NCBI RefSeq assembly: GCF_011065935.2
Contig: NZ_JAAMNH020000001.1
Location: 2,253,001-2,317,000, forward strand
Direction of reading: 5' to 3'
DNA: 64,000 bases
From: Clostridium estertheticum
Lineage (GTDB): Bacteria; Bacillota; Clostridia; Clostridiales; Clostridiaceae
Shown here one piece after another: positions 1 through 9,429 of this stretch; position 1 is the stretch's first letter; each line of letters begins with the position of its first letter. The notes beneath the pieces are model-generated. The model saw only the letters and a list, made by a program, of their open reading frames with translations. It made no database searches and was not told the origin of the DNA. A program made the translations under genes and the position numbers.

Positions 1-932
1 TTACATACCTTGGATACGTCCACAAGGAAAAAACAATTTATGATTATAGTGTCCTTCTAACTGGAAAATTCATAGGAAATATATTGATACTTATCTATAT
101 AATATACTTTTTTTCTTTATTTACCATGGTAAGCAGAGCTTCAAGTGAAGTAATTAACTTAAGCGTCTTAATAAAAACCCCAACAAGTGTTTTAGCATTA
201 ATAATATTATTAATTTCTTATTATGCAATTACTAAAAAATTAAAGGGCATTGGAAGGATTTGCGAGCTATATGGAATGATAATTATTTTTTTAGCTTTAA
301 TTATACATACTCTTATTTCTACACAAGGTAACCTTAATAATCTAAGACCCTTTGTACCACCTGTAGGAATAGTAGCCTATCTAAAAGCAATTCCTACATC
401 AATATTCGCTTTATTAGTAGGCGTAGAGGCAATTGCTCTTATTCCATTTAATAAAAATATAAATGATAAAAAGGTATTTAAGTATGTGACTTTTATGATA
501 ATTTTTATAGGGCTTTTTTACATATTTATTGTTGAATCCTGTATTTCAGTTTTAGGAGTAGATAGTATTATATATTATAACGATGCACTTTTGGCAACAA
601 TACGAAGAATTAACATCGAATTTCTAGAATTTTTAAGCAGACTTGATGGGTTTTTTATAGCTGCATGGATAATGGCTATTTTCAATTCAATACTAATCAA
701 TGCATATGCCACTGTTTTTCTCCTTAGTAAATGGTTTAAAAAAATCTCATTTAACAAATTAGCCTTTATCGTTATAGTAATAGGATTTTTTACATCACTG
801 CTTCCAAAAACTCTGGAGGATGTACAAAAAATAATAAAATTTACTGGGTATCTTAGTATTTTTACTGTATTAGTTATCCCATTGATACTCGTAATAATAA
901 CGAAGGTGAAGAAATATGATAAAAAAGTTTAG
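1..932 (+). CDS. gerAB: GerAB-type spore germination permease (5' end outside window)
   Basis: The reading frame is open from base 3 to the stop at 930-932, so the N-terminus lies upstream of the window and the first in-window start (TTG at 84) is internal. The protein is almost entirely hydrophobic helices and matches the endospore germination permease family (B subunit of GerA receptors, APC superfamily) in the inner spore membrane. It overlaps the GerAC-like gene by 17 nt, indicating one operon. The family is clear; the germinant cannot be told. Confidence 0.88.
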   Translation, partial: TYLGYVHKEKTIYDYSVLLTGKFIGNILILIYIIYFFSLFTMVSRASSEVINLSVLIKTPTSVLALIILLISYYAITKKLKGIGRICELYGMIIIFLALIIHTLISTQGNLNNLRPFVPPVGIVAYLKAIPTSIFALLVGVEAIALIPFNKNINDKKVFKYVTFMIIFIGLFYIFIVESCISVLGVDSIIYYNDALLATIRRINIEFLEFLSRLDGFFIAAWIMAIFNSILINAYATVFLLSKWFKKISFNKLAFIVIVIGFFTSLLPKTLEDVQKIIKFTGYLSIFTVLVIPLILVIITKVKKYDKKV

Positions 933-2052
933 TATATTATTGATAATATTAATGACTATTATTACACTTGCAGGTTGTTGGGACTTTGAGGATGCTAACA
1001 AGAAAAGCTTTATACTTTCAGTTGGGGTTGATAAAATTGATGAAAATGTTGAAATTACAGGGGAAGCTACAGCGTTTGTAGCTCTTAGAGGGGGGGGAGA
1101 AGCACAAGCACAGCGATCACCGCAAAGTTTTTTTCAATACTCAGGTATTGGTAATGATATTGAAAGCGCGAGAGCAAACATAGAACAAGAAGTTACGCAA
1201 ACCTTTTTTCTAGGGGAAACAAGAGTGGTAGTCTTTGGAAAGTCATATGCTGAAAATGGAATAGCTAGCTATTTAAGCAGAATTGATAGTACTTATGATT
1301 ACAGAAAAAACCTTATAGTTGTTATAAGTAGGGAGCCCGCAAAAAAAATACTAAGCTACCCAGGAAATAGAAAGCTGGGAACAGGTTTTTATATTGAGGA
1401 TAATATCAAAATTTTAACTAAAAACAGTGCTGCCATATATACAAAAATTATGGATATGATTTCTTATAAAAATATTGAAGGAGTAGGTTTTTTTATACCA
1501 TATATAGGAATAGAGAAGGAAGGTATAAGATACCTAGGCCTTGGAGTTATGAAAAATTTTAAATTGGTTGATTTTATAAAAGTTAAAGATACCACTGGAA
1601 TATTATATTTACTGAACGAAAAACCAATATTAACAGAGAGTATATCTTTAAATGATAATAAAAATAAGTCCATTTTTAAAGTATTTGCTAAAAAAAGAAA
1701 TATAAAAACAGATTACAAAAATGATAAGGTTATTATTAATATTGATTTAAATTTAGATGCGTCACTACAATACCAATATGATATGAAGCCTATTAGTGAT
1801 GAAAATAAAAAGGAACTGCAGAATAAAATATCTGAAAATGTCAAAAAGGATATTCTTGAAAATATAGATAGGTCTCAAAATGATTATGCCTGTGATACCT
1901 TTGGATTTATGAATTATTTTAGAGCTCAGAATCCTAAAATTTATAAAACAATAAATTGGAAACATAAATATACCAGTGCAGAAGTAAATGTAAATATTAA
2001 CACAAAAATTATAAATACAAATTTGAAAGATACCAAAGCTAAAAGTAAATGA
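916..2052 (+). CDS. gerAC: GerAC-type germination lipoprotein, Ger(x)C family
   Basis: This 378-aa protein begins with a lipoprotein signal (MIKKFSILLIILMTIITLAGCW) whose lipobox Cys is followed by the W-D typical of Ger(x)C proteins. GerAC subunits are lipid-anchored on the outer face of the inner spore membrane and form the receptor with the A and B subunits. The start has AAGGTGAAG upstream and lies inside the end of the permease gene. Length fits the family (about 350-400 aa). It is followed after 15 nt by the GerAA subunit. Confidence 0.9.
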   Translation: MIKKFSILLIILMTIITLAGCWDFEDANKKSFILSVGVDKIDENVEITGEATAFVALRGGGEAQAQRSPQSFFQYSGIGNDIESARANIEQEVTQTFFLGETRVVVFGKSYAENGIASYLSRIDSTYDYRKNLIVVISREPAKKILSYPGNRKLGTGFYIEDNIKILTKNSAAIYTKIMDMISYKNIEGVGFFIPYIGIEKEGIRYLGLGVMKNFKLVDFIKVKDTTGILYLLNEKPILTESISLNDNKNKSIFKVFAKKRNIKTDYKNDKVIINIDLNLDASLQYQYDMKPISDENKKELQNKISENVKKDILENIDRSQNDYACDTFGFMNYFRAQNPKIYKTINWKHKYTSAEVNVNINTKIINTNLKDTKAKSK

Positions 2053-2067
2053 TAAAGGTCGGATAGC

Positions 2068-3498
2068 ATGAAATGTAACAATGGATTTTTTGATAAATTA
2101 GATGAACTAAAGAAAAATGACATAGGTATATCAATTAGGAAGCTGTGTGTTTCAAAAACAGAGGTATACACATTATATTTAAAAGATATTACAGATAGAG
2201 AAGGTGTCTCGAGTAGCATTATTAAACCAATTTTACAAAATAAAGTTGATGGGGAGCTAACTATTGATTTAATATTTGATTCAATTATTTTTATTGATGA
2301 AATTACTTTGGATTATGATGAAAATAAAATAGTTGATTATATTTTAAAAGGTAATACAGTTATTCTTATACCTAATGATGAAAAATATATAATAGCAAAT
2401 ACAAAGAAAATTGAAAAAAGAAATATATCCTCACCTGAACTCGAAAGTCCACTTAAGGCGCCCAAGGATTCCTTTAATGAAAACTTTGATTCTAATTTAT
2501 CATTAATACGTTATAGAATAAAAGATGAGTCACTGAAGGTTGATAAGCTTTCAATAGGAGAAAGAACTAAAACTGCTGTAGCAGTTGTTTATATCAATGA
2601 TATTGCAAATCCTAAATATGTTAATGAGGTAAAAAATAAATTAAAGGAAATCCATATAGATGGAATAATTGAATCAGGGTCTATTCAAAAATTTTTACGA
2701 AATAAGCCCTCTGAGTTATTTCCTCAAATTGGAATTACCGAGAGGTCTGATAAGGCATGTGCTTGTCTCTTGGAGGGGAAGATCTGTATTATTGTTGAGG
2801 GAAGTAATTTAGTATTAATTATTCCAAGAGGTTTTCTAGAATTTTTAGATTCAGGGGATGATCATTATGACAATACCTATTTGGGTATATTTTCAAAAAT
2901 AATAAGACTAACAGCACTGTTTATGTTTTTAACCTTATCTGCGTTATATGTTACCGCGGTTAGTTTTCATTCAGATATTCTTCCAGCTGAATACATTTTA
3001 ATTTTAGCCCAATCAAGAACTTCGGTTCCTTTTAATTCAATGGTGGAAGCCTTATTAATGGAATTCGTAGCTGAAATACTTAGAGAATCAAGTATACGAC
3101 TTCCAAAACAAATAGGTCCCGCCATTGGCATTGTTGGAACAATTGTTATTGGGCAAGCAGCAGTTTCAGCAGGCCTCGTTAGTTCCCTTTTAGTTATTTT
3201 AGTATCTTTAACTACAATGTGCTCTTTCATCTCTCCAGACTATACCATAATAGCTCCACTAAGAATATTTAAATTTGTACTTATTATCCTCTCGGGAATT
3301 TTGGGGTTATTTGGATTTATAATGGGATTTACTATTATCTTCATTACCATGCTTTCAACTGAAAGCTATGGAGTACCATATCTTTCACCTATTTCTCCTT
3401 TTAACTTTAGTGATTTAAAAAATTATATTTTAAGTGATGCTCCTCTTGCAAAAAAAAGATCTAAATATTCCGATAAGAACGATAAGGCTAGGCAGTAA
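2068..3498 (+). CDS. gerAA: GerAA-type spore germination receptor subunit A
   Basis: The 476-aa protein has a soluble N-terminal half (about residues 1-270) and a membrane half with several helices (about 285-455), the GerA-family layout. Motifs include a P-R-G-F-L-E-F segment just before the first helix and an F-N-S-M-V-E-A-L-L-M-E stretch in the membrane part. It closes a B-C-A operon, whereas the classic order is A-B-C. The C-terminal tail is short and basic. Likely forespore-expressed by analogy; no promoter was identified in the window. Confidence 0.92.
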   Translation: MKCNNGFFDKLDELKKNDIGISIRKLCVSKTEVYTLYLKDITDREGVSSSIIKPILQNKVDGELTIDLIFDSIIFIDEITLDYDENKIVDYILKGNTVILIPNDEKYIIANTKKIEKRNISSPELESPLKAPKDSFNENFDSNLSLIRYRIKDESLKVDKLSIGERTKTAVAVVYINDIANPKYVNEVKNKLKEIHIDGIIESGSIQKFLRNKPSELFPQIGITERSDKACACLLEGKICIIVEGSNLVLIIPRGFLEFLDSGDDHYDNTYLGIFSKIIRLTALFMFLTLSALYVTAVSFHSDILPAEYILILAQSRTSVPFNSMVEALLMEFVAEILRESSIRLPKQIGPAIGIVGTIVIGQAAVSAGLVSSLLVILVSLTTMCSFISPDYTIIAPLRIFKFVLIILSGILGLFGFIMGFTIIFITMLSTESYGVPYLSPISPFNFSDLKNYILSDAPLAKKRSKYSDKNDKARQ

Positions 3499-3510
3499 GG
3501 AAGGGGAAAC

Positions 3511-3554
3511 TTGACATAAATTCAACTTCACTATAGTATATGTATATACATATA
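3511..3554 (+). promoter_or_regulatory. marR promoter with overlapping palindromic operator
   Basis: TTGACA (3511-3516) and TAGTAT (3534-3539) are separated by 17 bp, a near-consensus sigma-A promoter. A perfect 18-bp palindrome, TATATGTATATACATATA (3537-3554), covers the -10 end and start region, so a bound dimer would block transcription. The same core recurs at 4037-4050 after the marR gene, which suggests MarR autoregulation. Confidence 0.7.
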
Positions 3555-3573
3555 TTGTACTGGAGTTGAATTT

Positions 3574-4020
3574 ATGTGCTACTTAATTTCGTCTACTAAT
3601 AAAAATACACAGAGTTGTGCTTGTGGTAACTTAAGAAAAACCACCCGTGCAATTACTCAATTTTATGACAAAATGCTTAAACCAACTGGACTTAAGAGTA
3701 CTCAATGTTTGTTATTGCTGGATATTTCTAGGAATGAGAATATTTCTGTTTCGAGTCTTGGCAACATATTACTCATGGATCAAAGTACTGTAACAAGAAA
3801 TGTTAAGTTACTTATAAAGAGTGGTTATATTGATATTAAGAAAGAAGAACAGGACTCTAGGAAAAAGTGCATAACTATAACTAATAAGGGATTAAAGACT
3901 CTTGAAGTGGCTATACCTTTATTAAAGAAAGCACAAAGTAAGATTGAGGATGGTATTGGCAAAGAAAGAATTGAGGAATTATTAAAAACATTAAAGGATA
4001 TTGAAAAATTAGTAGAGTAA
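3574..4020 (+). CDS. MarR-family transcriptional regulator
   Basis: This 148-aa protein has a winged-helix MarR domain: recognition-helix region M-D-Q-S-T-V-T-R-N-V-K-L-L followed by a wing with D-S-R-K-K. The N-terminus contains a Cys pair (S-C-A-C-G) that could sense thiol or redox stress, though this is inference. It is expressed from a promoter overlapped by a palindrome, and an identical core lies between this gene and the nitroreductase, so it probably represses both. Confidence 0.85.
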   Translation: MCYLISSTNKNTQSCACGNLRKTTRAITQFYDKMLKPTGLKSTQCLLLLDISRNENISVSSLGNILLMDQSTVTRNVKLLIKSGYIDIKKEEQDSRKKCITITNKGLKTLEVAIPLLKKAQSKIEDGIGKERIEELLKTLKDIEKLVE

Positions 4021-4036
4021 ATTTTTTAGCATAATG

Positions 4037-4050
4037 TATGTATATACATA
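4037..4050. promoter_or_regulatory. Second copy of the MarR-type operator
   Basis: TATGTATATACATA is a perfect 14-bp palindrome identical to the centre of the operator at 3537-3554. It lies about 90 bp before the ferredoxin-nitroreductase gene, implying that gene belongs to the MarR regulon. Confidence 0.6.
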
Positions 4051-4140
4051 TGAAATATGAGGAACTGGATAACTAATAATTATGATAGTCTATTTTAGGT
4101 TATACAGCTAAAACTTAATTTTAATAAGGGGATGAACGGA

Positions 4141-4938
4141 ATGGATCTTATAACTGTAAATGAAGAAAAATGTATTAAATGCGAACAATGCATTAAGGAA
4201 TGTCCAGCATATGTTCTAAAGATGGGAGAAAAGGGACCAGAAGAAATAGCAAATACCACTTGTATTGCCTGTGGACATTGTGTTGCTATATGCCCCAGTG
4301 AGGCTATAGATAATAAAAAAACACCATTAGAGAAGCAAGTTGATGCGAAAAATTTTCCTAAACTAAATGCAGAGCAGGCGGAGCATTTTCTAAGGGCACG
4401 TCGTTCTATAAGAAATTATAAGGATAAATCTGTATCACGAGAAAAATTAACAAAATTAGTTGATATTGCAAGGCTAGCGCCTACTGGAAGCAATAGTCAA
4501 GGTATATCATTTGTGGTAGTTGAGGACAAGGAATTAGTTAAAAAAGCTGCTGAACTTACTATTAGGATGATAGAAAAATCTCCACTAAAGGATGCATTAA
4601 AGGGATTAATCAGTATCTACAGGGAAGATGGAGTTGATTCAATTTTACGTGGTGCTCCAAACTTAATTATAACTACTGCGGACAAAGGCTTTTCAAACGG
4701 TAGGGCTAACTCTATTTCTTGTTTGACTTATCTAGAATTATTTGCTCCATCAATAGGACTTGGAACTTGTTGGGCTGGATTTTTTGAGTATTGTGCATCC
4801 ATTAAGGGTTCTCCACTGCTTAAATTATTTAATATTCCAGAAGGAAAAACCATAACAGCTGCTGTTATGGTTGGATATCCTAAGTATAGCTACAAGCAGT
4901 TAGTTGATAGAAATGCATTAGAGGTTACTTATATATAA
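4141..4938 (+). CDS. Ferredoxin-domain nitroreductase
   Basis: The N-terminus has two 4Fe-4S motifs (C-I-K-C-E-Q-C-I-K-E-C-P and C-I-A-C-G-H-C-V-A-I-C-P) in the first 60 residues. They are followed by an FMN nitroreductase-fold domain with R-R-S-I-R-N-Y and A-P-T-G-S-N-S-Q. Such fusions probably feed ferredoxin-type electrons to an FMN centre that reduces nitro compounds or quinones. ATG 4141 is preferred over ATG 4132 because AAGGGG (4126-4131) abuts 4132 but is 9 nt from 4141. It follows the MarR gene and a copy of its operator. Confidence 0.88.
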   Translation: MDLITVNEEKCIKCEQCIKECPAYVLKMGEKGPEEIANTTCIACGHCVAICPSEAIDNKKTPLEKQVDAKNFPKLNAEQAEHFLRARRSIRNYKDKSVSREKLTKLVDIARLAPTGSNSQGISFVVVEDKELVKKAAELTIRMIEKSPLKDALKGLISIYREDGVDSILRGAPNLIITTADKGFSNGRANSISCLTYLELFAPSIGLGTCWAGFFEYCASIKGSPLLKLFNIPEGKTITAAVMVGYPKYSYKQLVDRNALEVTYI

Positions 4939-4956
4939 TAGAAAAATAGTAAGACG

Positions 4957-5000
4957 AAAGTCACTAATGAATGGTTATTTCATTAGTGACTTTTTTTTCT
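4957..5000 (+). terminator. Rho-independent terminator
   Basis: AAAGTCACTAATGAA pairs with TTCATTAGTGACTTT across a short loop and is followed by a run of T residues. It ends the nitroreductase transcript. Confidence 0.9.
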
Positions 5001-5238
5001 TATAAAACGTTGTGTAATATTTTTAATCTGAATTTCATGATGAGGGAAAGATTTTAGGCATATTACTATTAATAATATTCTAAAATATTTAGAAAAATTA
5101 GAAAGCAGGTTAATTTATTTTGTTAAAACAAGGGTTAATGGGGAAGCATAAATTTATTGTAGAAAATGGTGCTTGTGATTATATAAAATAAGCAGAGCTG
5201 TTTGCTTAAGGGATATTATAAAAAGGGAGGTACTTAAG

Positions 5239-5892
5239 ATGAAAACTAAAATATATTACGTTATGGATACTATGTGTGGATGGTGTTATGGTTCTAGCGA
5301 TGTGATAACAATGCTACAAGAAAAGTATAAGGATGTTTATGATTTCAACCTTTTGCCAGGAGGAATGTGGGCTGGTGATAATGTTAAAAAAATGAGCACA
5401 GGCTTACGTGATTATATAAAAGATCACAATGTAGAAGTGGAGAAATTAACTGGTAAGAGTTTTGGAGAAGGTTATAATAAAAATGTATTAGAAGATAATT
5501 CTATAGTTCTAGATAGTTTTCCTGGCGCAAAAGCAGTGGTTATAATCCAAAAATTAAAAAAGGAAGTTGCTTTCAGTTATCTTAAGAGAATTCAAGAAGC
5601 CTTTTTCGTTTTTGGAAAAGATATGAATAGTGTAGAAATATACAGTAAAATAGCTGAAAGTTTTAGTATATCTAGAGAGGAATTCGAAAAGGAATTTTAC
5701 TCTGAAGACATAAGACAAGAGACTTTTAAGTGTTTTGATATGGCGAATGTAATGGGAGCAGAAGTTTTCCCAACTGTTATTGCACAAGAGGGCAGCAAAG
5801 TAACCATAATGGCACATGGATATAATAGCTATGATGATTTAGATAGAATTTTTTCTTCTTCAAATTTTGCTGATAAATCTGTTGTTAAATAG
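5239..5892 (+). CDS. DsbA-family thioredoxin-fold protein
   Basis: This 217-aa protein has a thioredoxin-type C-G-W-C motif at residues 13-16 and a cis-Pro region near V-F-P-T-V, as in the DsbA/FrnE-like family. There is no signal peptide, so it is probably a cytoplasmic dithiol oxidoreductase or isomerase. AGGGAGGT precedes the ATG at good spacing. It stands alone between the nitroreductase terminator and the hydrolase gene. Confidence 0.85.
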   Translation: MKTKIYYVMDTMCGWCYGSSDVITMLQEKYKDVYDFNLLPGGMWAGDNVKKMSTGLRDYIKDHNVEVEKLTGKSFGEGYNKNVLEDNSIVLDSFPGAKAVVIIQKLKKEVAFSYLKRIQEAFFVFGKDMNSVEIYSKIAESFSISREEFEKEFYSEDIRQETFKCFDMANVMGAEVFPTVIAQEGSKVTIMAHGYNSYDDLDRIFSSSNFADKSVVK

Positions 5893-5963
5893 GAATAATT
5901 AACAAAATTATCTCCAACAGAATAGTATATTAATGTAAGATTATTATTTATGGAGGTATTTGA

Positions 5964-6779
5964 GTGGGATATTATATTAAAGTAGATGGAAATGTAAAGA
6001 TTTATGTAGAGGATGTGAACCCCAAGGGTGACAAAACAATATTGTTTCTTCATGGTTGGCCTGGAAATCATAAATTGTTTGAATATCAGTTTAATCAACT
6101 TCCCAAGATGGGATACAGGTGTATTGGTATAGATCAGAGGGGATTCGGTGAATCAGATAAGCCCTTTGAAGGCTATGATTACGATAGATTATCAGACGAT
6201 GTCCGAGGTGTTGTAGATGCACTTAAATTACAGAATTTTACATTGGCAGGACACTCCACAGGAGGAGCCATTGCTATTAGATACATGGCAAGGCACAATG
6301 AATACGGAGTATCTAAACTAGCTCTTTTTGCAGCGGCAGCACCTAGTCTTATCCAGCGACCATATTTCCCTTATGGCTTGCCAGAGCAAGCTGTCAAAGA
6401 TATTATAAAGGAAACATACAATGATCGTCCTAAAATGCTTAGAGGGTTTGGTGACATGTTCTTCTTTCAGCATATAACTGAGGCGTTCTCAGATTGGATC
6501 TTTCAATTAGGGCTACAAGCAGCAGGTTGGGCCACTGCGGCAACTTCCACCTCCTGGTTAGATGAAGAGGCCTTATTTTCTGATCTTGGTAAAATAAGCG
6601 TTCCAACATTAATTATTCACGGTATTCATGACAAAGTCTGTCTCTTCCAATTAGGTCAGGCGCAAAATCAAGGCATTAAAAATTCTAAACTTGTACCTTT
6701 TGAATTCAGCGGGCACGCATCATTCTATGATGAGAAAGACAGATTTAACAAAGAACTCGCTTTATTTATTGAAGGGTAA
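5964..6779 (+). CDS. Alpha/beta hydrolase (chloroperoxidase/esterase-like)
   Basis: The 271-aa protein shows the alpha/beta-hydrolase pattern: oxyanion motif H-G-W (30-32), nucleophile elbow G-H-S-T-G-G with Ser98, an acid in H-G-I-H-D, and the catalytic His in F-S-G-H-A-S-F. The start is GTG with GGAGGT 6 nt upstream. Substrate is unknown; the closest named relatives are non-haem chloroperoxidase-like esterases. A broken, internally deleted copy of this gene lies at 30165-30316. Confidence 0.88.
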   Translation: MGYYIKVDGNVKIYVEDVNPKGDKTILFLHGWPGNHKLFEYQFNQLPKMGYRCIGIDQRGFGESDKPFEGYDYDRLSDDVRGVVDALKLQNFTLAGHSTGGAIAIRYMARHNEYGVSKLALFAAAAPSLIQRPYFPYGLPEQAVKDIIKETYNDRPKMLRGFGDMFFFQHITEAFSDWIFQLGLQAAGWATAATSTSWLDEEALFSDLGKISVPTLIIHGIHDKVCLFQLGQAQNQGIKNSKLVPFEFSGHASFYDEKDRFNKELALFIEG

Positions 6780-6871
6780 ATGATGGGTTGGGTAATTTAT
6801 GTTTTATAATATGAAAGTCATTTAAATATTTCTATATTTAATTTTATTCATAGATCATTGATACACTTATT

Positions 6872-7187
6872 AAGTGAGCGGATTGCGGGACTGTTCAATT
6901 TGCTTATGATATTAGAAATAATTGTGTTTAGATGCAATAGGAAGCTGGTTAGAGCTACTTATTGCTTTCTTTTTTGTCAATACTTAATGTGGTTTCAGCG
7001 GAAAGCTCATTATTTTTTATAGTTGTTTTTGATTGGAACAAAGCTTTCATTATCTCTTGTTTGTAGCAGAAACCAAGCAGCATAGCAACAATTCCCACCA
7101 TTGTAAGACATAGTATAGTAATAATAAAATCTAGATTCACAAGACCACACTCCTTTTAATTTTATTTTAGGTGCAATCCGCTCACTT
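6872..7187. repeat. Perfect 15-bp inverted repeat bracketing a small ORF
   Basis: AAGTGAGCGGATTGC at 6872-6886 is the exact reverse complement of GCAATCCGCTCACTT at 7173-7187. The arms enclose about 290 bp containing one minus-strand membrane ORF. The layout resembles terminal inverted repeats of a tiny non-autonomous element, but no target duplication was established. Confidence 0.55.
6955..7140 (-). CDS. Small single-pass membrane protein
   Basis: A 61-aa protein starting at GTG (7138-7140) with AAAGGAGTG upstream on the minus strand. One hydrophobic helix (residues about 5-27) is followed by a charged cytoplasmic-type tail rich in Lys, Thr and Ser. No family recognised. It is the only gene inside the 15-bp inverted repeats at 6872 and 7173 and is divergent from the Agr-like regulator gene. 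Confidence 0.55.
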   Translation of the reverse strand: MNLDFIITILCLTMVGIVAMLLGFCYKQEIMKALFQSKTTIKNNELSAETTLSIDKKESNK

Positions 7188-7404
7188 TTTGAATAGAGTT
7201 TGAAAAGATATAAGGTTGTACTAAGTATATCATATATATTTCAGATTATATTGAATATTGCATAAAACCCCTAATTCTTGTCACTAATTTTTAAGGATTA
7301 TTTAATATGATTAACTAAAATATTTAAATTACTAGGAGGTATTTTCAAACTAATATAGAATATGTAATTAAAGATAAATCAATACAAAGGGGGATCATAA
7401 CGAT

Positions 7405-8163
7405 ATGTACAATATATTAGTTTTAGAAGACGATTGTATTCAGTTGAAAACCCTGTCAGATATTATAAAACAATTAGGGGACATGTATCAAGTATATGAA
7501 ACCACCAATACTGCAGAGGCTCTTAAAATAGCCCAGCAGGAGATGATTGATCTTTTCTATATAGATATTAATTTAAAAGATGAATCAGGTCTTAAGTTTG
7601 CTCTGGAAATAAGAAAAATAGAAAGATATAGATTAAACTGGATAATATTTGTGACAATTTACAAGGAGTATATGCTTTCAGCCTTTAAGAAAATTCACTG
7701 TTATGATTATATATTAAAGCCTTATAATAAGGAAAACATCCAAATGATAACAAAACTTTTGCTATCAGAAAGCAGTGCACAGGTTGCTGTTACAGAAATT
7801 AGGGAAAAATTCATAATCGTTCCCGTAAAGAACATTCAGGTAAAAATATTTATTAATGAAATAATATTCGTGGAAGTTTTCATTAGGACTTCAATAATTC
7901 ATACTATAAACGGTTCCTTCACCATAGATTATTTATCCCTTAAGAAACTAAATTCAGTTATGGAGCATAAGAATATCCTTCAGAGCCATAGATCCTATTT
8001 AGTTAATGTAAAATATATCAATAAAATTGAAAAAACTAATGATAAAACTTCTTACAAGATTTATTTTTATAATACTGACAAAACTGCATTACTCGGAAAC
8101 AACTATAAGAAATCTATAATGGACAGGTTTAATAATGTTGTGGGTGGGGAGACAAATGAATGA
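7405..8163 (+). CDS. agrA: LytTR response regulator, AgrA-like
   Basis: A receiver domain (about residues 1-120, acceptor Asp54 in Y-I-D-I-N, Lys in L-K-P-Y) is joined to a LytTR DNA-binding domain (about 140-245, S-H-R-S-Y-L-V-N motif). This is the AgrA/VirR architecture. It is translated from ATG after GGGGGATC and overlaps the sensor-kinase gene. Together with the convergent agrBD genes it makes a full peptide quorum-sensing circuit; no target sites were identified. Confidence 0.88.
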   Translation: MYNILVLEDDCIQLKTLSDIIKQLGDMYQVYETTNTAEALKIAQQEMIDLFYIDINLKDESGLKFALEIRKIERYRLNWIIFVTIYKEYMLSAFKKIHCYDYILKPYNKENIQMITKLLLSESSAQVAVTEIREKFIIVPVKNIQVKIFINEIIFVEVFIRTSIIHTINGSFTIDYLSLKKLNSVMEHKNILQSHRSYLVNVKYINKIEKTNDKTSYKIYFYNTDKTALLGNNYKKSIMDRFNNVVGGETNE

Positions 8164-9421
8164 TTATAAGATATTTATTTTGATATTCCTGGAAGTAGGA
8201 AGCTTTATGCTATTGTGGACTATGTTTAATAAAAAATATGAAAGGAGATTTTATAAAAGTGCTGTCATTGTACTTTTTACTTCATTAGTAGTTCTAATTA
8301 CAAATTATATTTATCCGCCCTTGCAGTTTTTTGTTAATTATCTGTTTTTACTCCTAGCTATTAAGCTGGTATTTAAGAAAAATATAAAGTATTTATTATT
8401 AGAGTTCTGTTTGGTTCTGGCCATTTTTGGTATAATGCAGCTGGTTATAATAATTATGCTTAGATTGGCTACTCCAGCTTTTATGGCAAAGGAGGATTTT
8501 TTATATTTACTTAGTGCAAACCTGATCTGCATGGTTTTTTGTTTTTGTTTGTATAGATATGTATCTGATGGAAAGCTAATAATTTTTTTCAAGCAAAAGA
8601 GTTCTAAAATATACTTTTTTTCTGTGAACCTTCTAATATATATAGTTACTGCAAAGTGGGTATGGAATTTTAAAAGACATGAGTTTATGGATGAGATAGC
8701 GCTGTATCTTGCCATTCCTATAGTATACATCCTGGCAAATTTGTTTTTTCTTGAGTATCAAATGAAAAATAATGAAATAAAAAAGTCACTGGAGGAATAT
8801 CAGAAATACGCTCCTGTAATATCCAAGTTATTAGAGGACGTAAGAAGGAGACAGCATGATTTTAAAAATCATTTGAATACAGTTTACAGTCTTCTTCTAG
8901 TATCTGACGAAAAGAACTTAAAGGAAACTATAACACAATATATAGAGTCTCTTAATATTTCCTTAGAAAATATGGAGAAGGTACTTCAAATAGACAATAC
9001 AGTGGTAACGGCCATTATCTACAATAAAATTAATGAGGCTGCAAAAAATAATATTGAGTTTAAGTTTATTATTCAAGGGGGCTCTAAGTTTCCTTTTAAG
9101 GATTATGAACTTTCAGAGGTTTTAAATAATCTTGTAGATAATGCTTTTGACGCTGTTATAAATTCACAAAGTGATTTGAAAAAAGTATTCTTAAATATAG
9201 GTTACCTTGAAGATAACTGTATTATAGAAATCGGAAATACAGGTGAAAGAATAGACTATAATGAAATTGGAAAGATCTTTAATGCAGGTTATACTACAAA
9301 AGAAGGAGAAAATCGCGGATACGGTTTGTATAATGTAAAAAAAATAGTTGAATCCTATGGAGCTAGAATTCAACTATCCTTTGAAAACAATTATACAATT
9401 TTCAGCATTAAATTGTCATAG
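8156..9421 (+). CDS. agrC: AgrC-like sensor histidine kinase (GHKL)
   Basis: The N-terminal half is a multi-helix membrane sensor (about residues 1-195). It is followed by a phosphoacceptor helix R-R-Q-H-D-F-K-N-H and a GHKL ATPase domain with N-box N-L-V-D-N-A-F-D-A and G-Y-G-L-Y-N-V motifs, as in AgrC kinases. ATG 8156 is chosen because GGGGAG lies 5 nt upstream; an in-frame ATG at 8135 lacks an SD. It overlaps the regulator by 8 nt. The predicted ligand is the product of the AgrD gene directly downstream on the other strand. Confidence 0.88.
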   Translation: MNDYKIFILIFLEVGSFMLLWTMFNKKYERRFYKSAVIVLFTSLVVLITNYIYPPLQFFVNYLFLLLAIKLVFKKNIKYLLLEFCLVLAIFGIMQLVIIIMLRLATPAFMAKEDFLYLLSANLICMVFCFCLYRYVSDGKLIIFFKQKSSKIYFFSVNLLIYIVTAKWVWNFKRHEFMDEIALYLAIPIVYILANLFFLEYQMKNNEIKKSLEEYQKYAPVISKLLEDVRRRQHDFKNHLNTVYSLLLVSDEKNLKETITQYIESLNISLENMEKVLQIDNTVVTAIIYNKINEAAKNNIEFKFIIQGGSKFPFKDYELSEVLNNLVDNAFDAVINSQSDLKKVFLNIGYLEDNCIIEIGNTGERIDYNEIGKIFNAGYTTKEGENRGYGLYNVKKIVESYGARIQLSFENNYTIFSIKLS

Positions 9422-9429
9422 CTATGTGC

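Noticed and set aside
5110..5200. Short start-less frame (L-L-K-Q-G-L-M-G-K-H-K-F) before the DsbA-like gene
   Set aside because: It is 23 codons with no RBS or family match.
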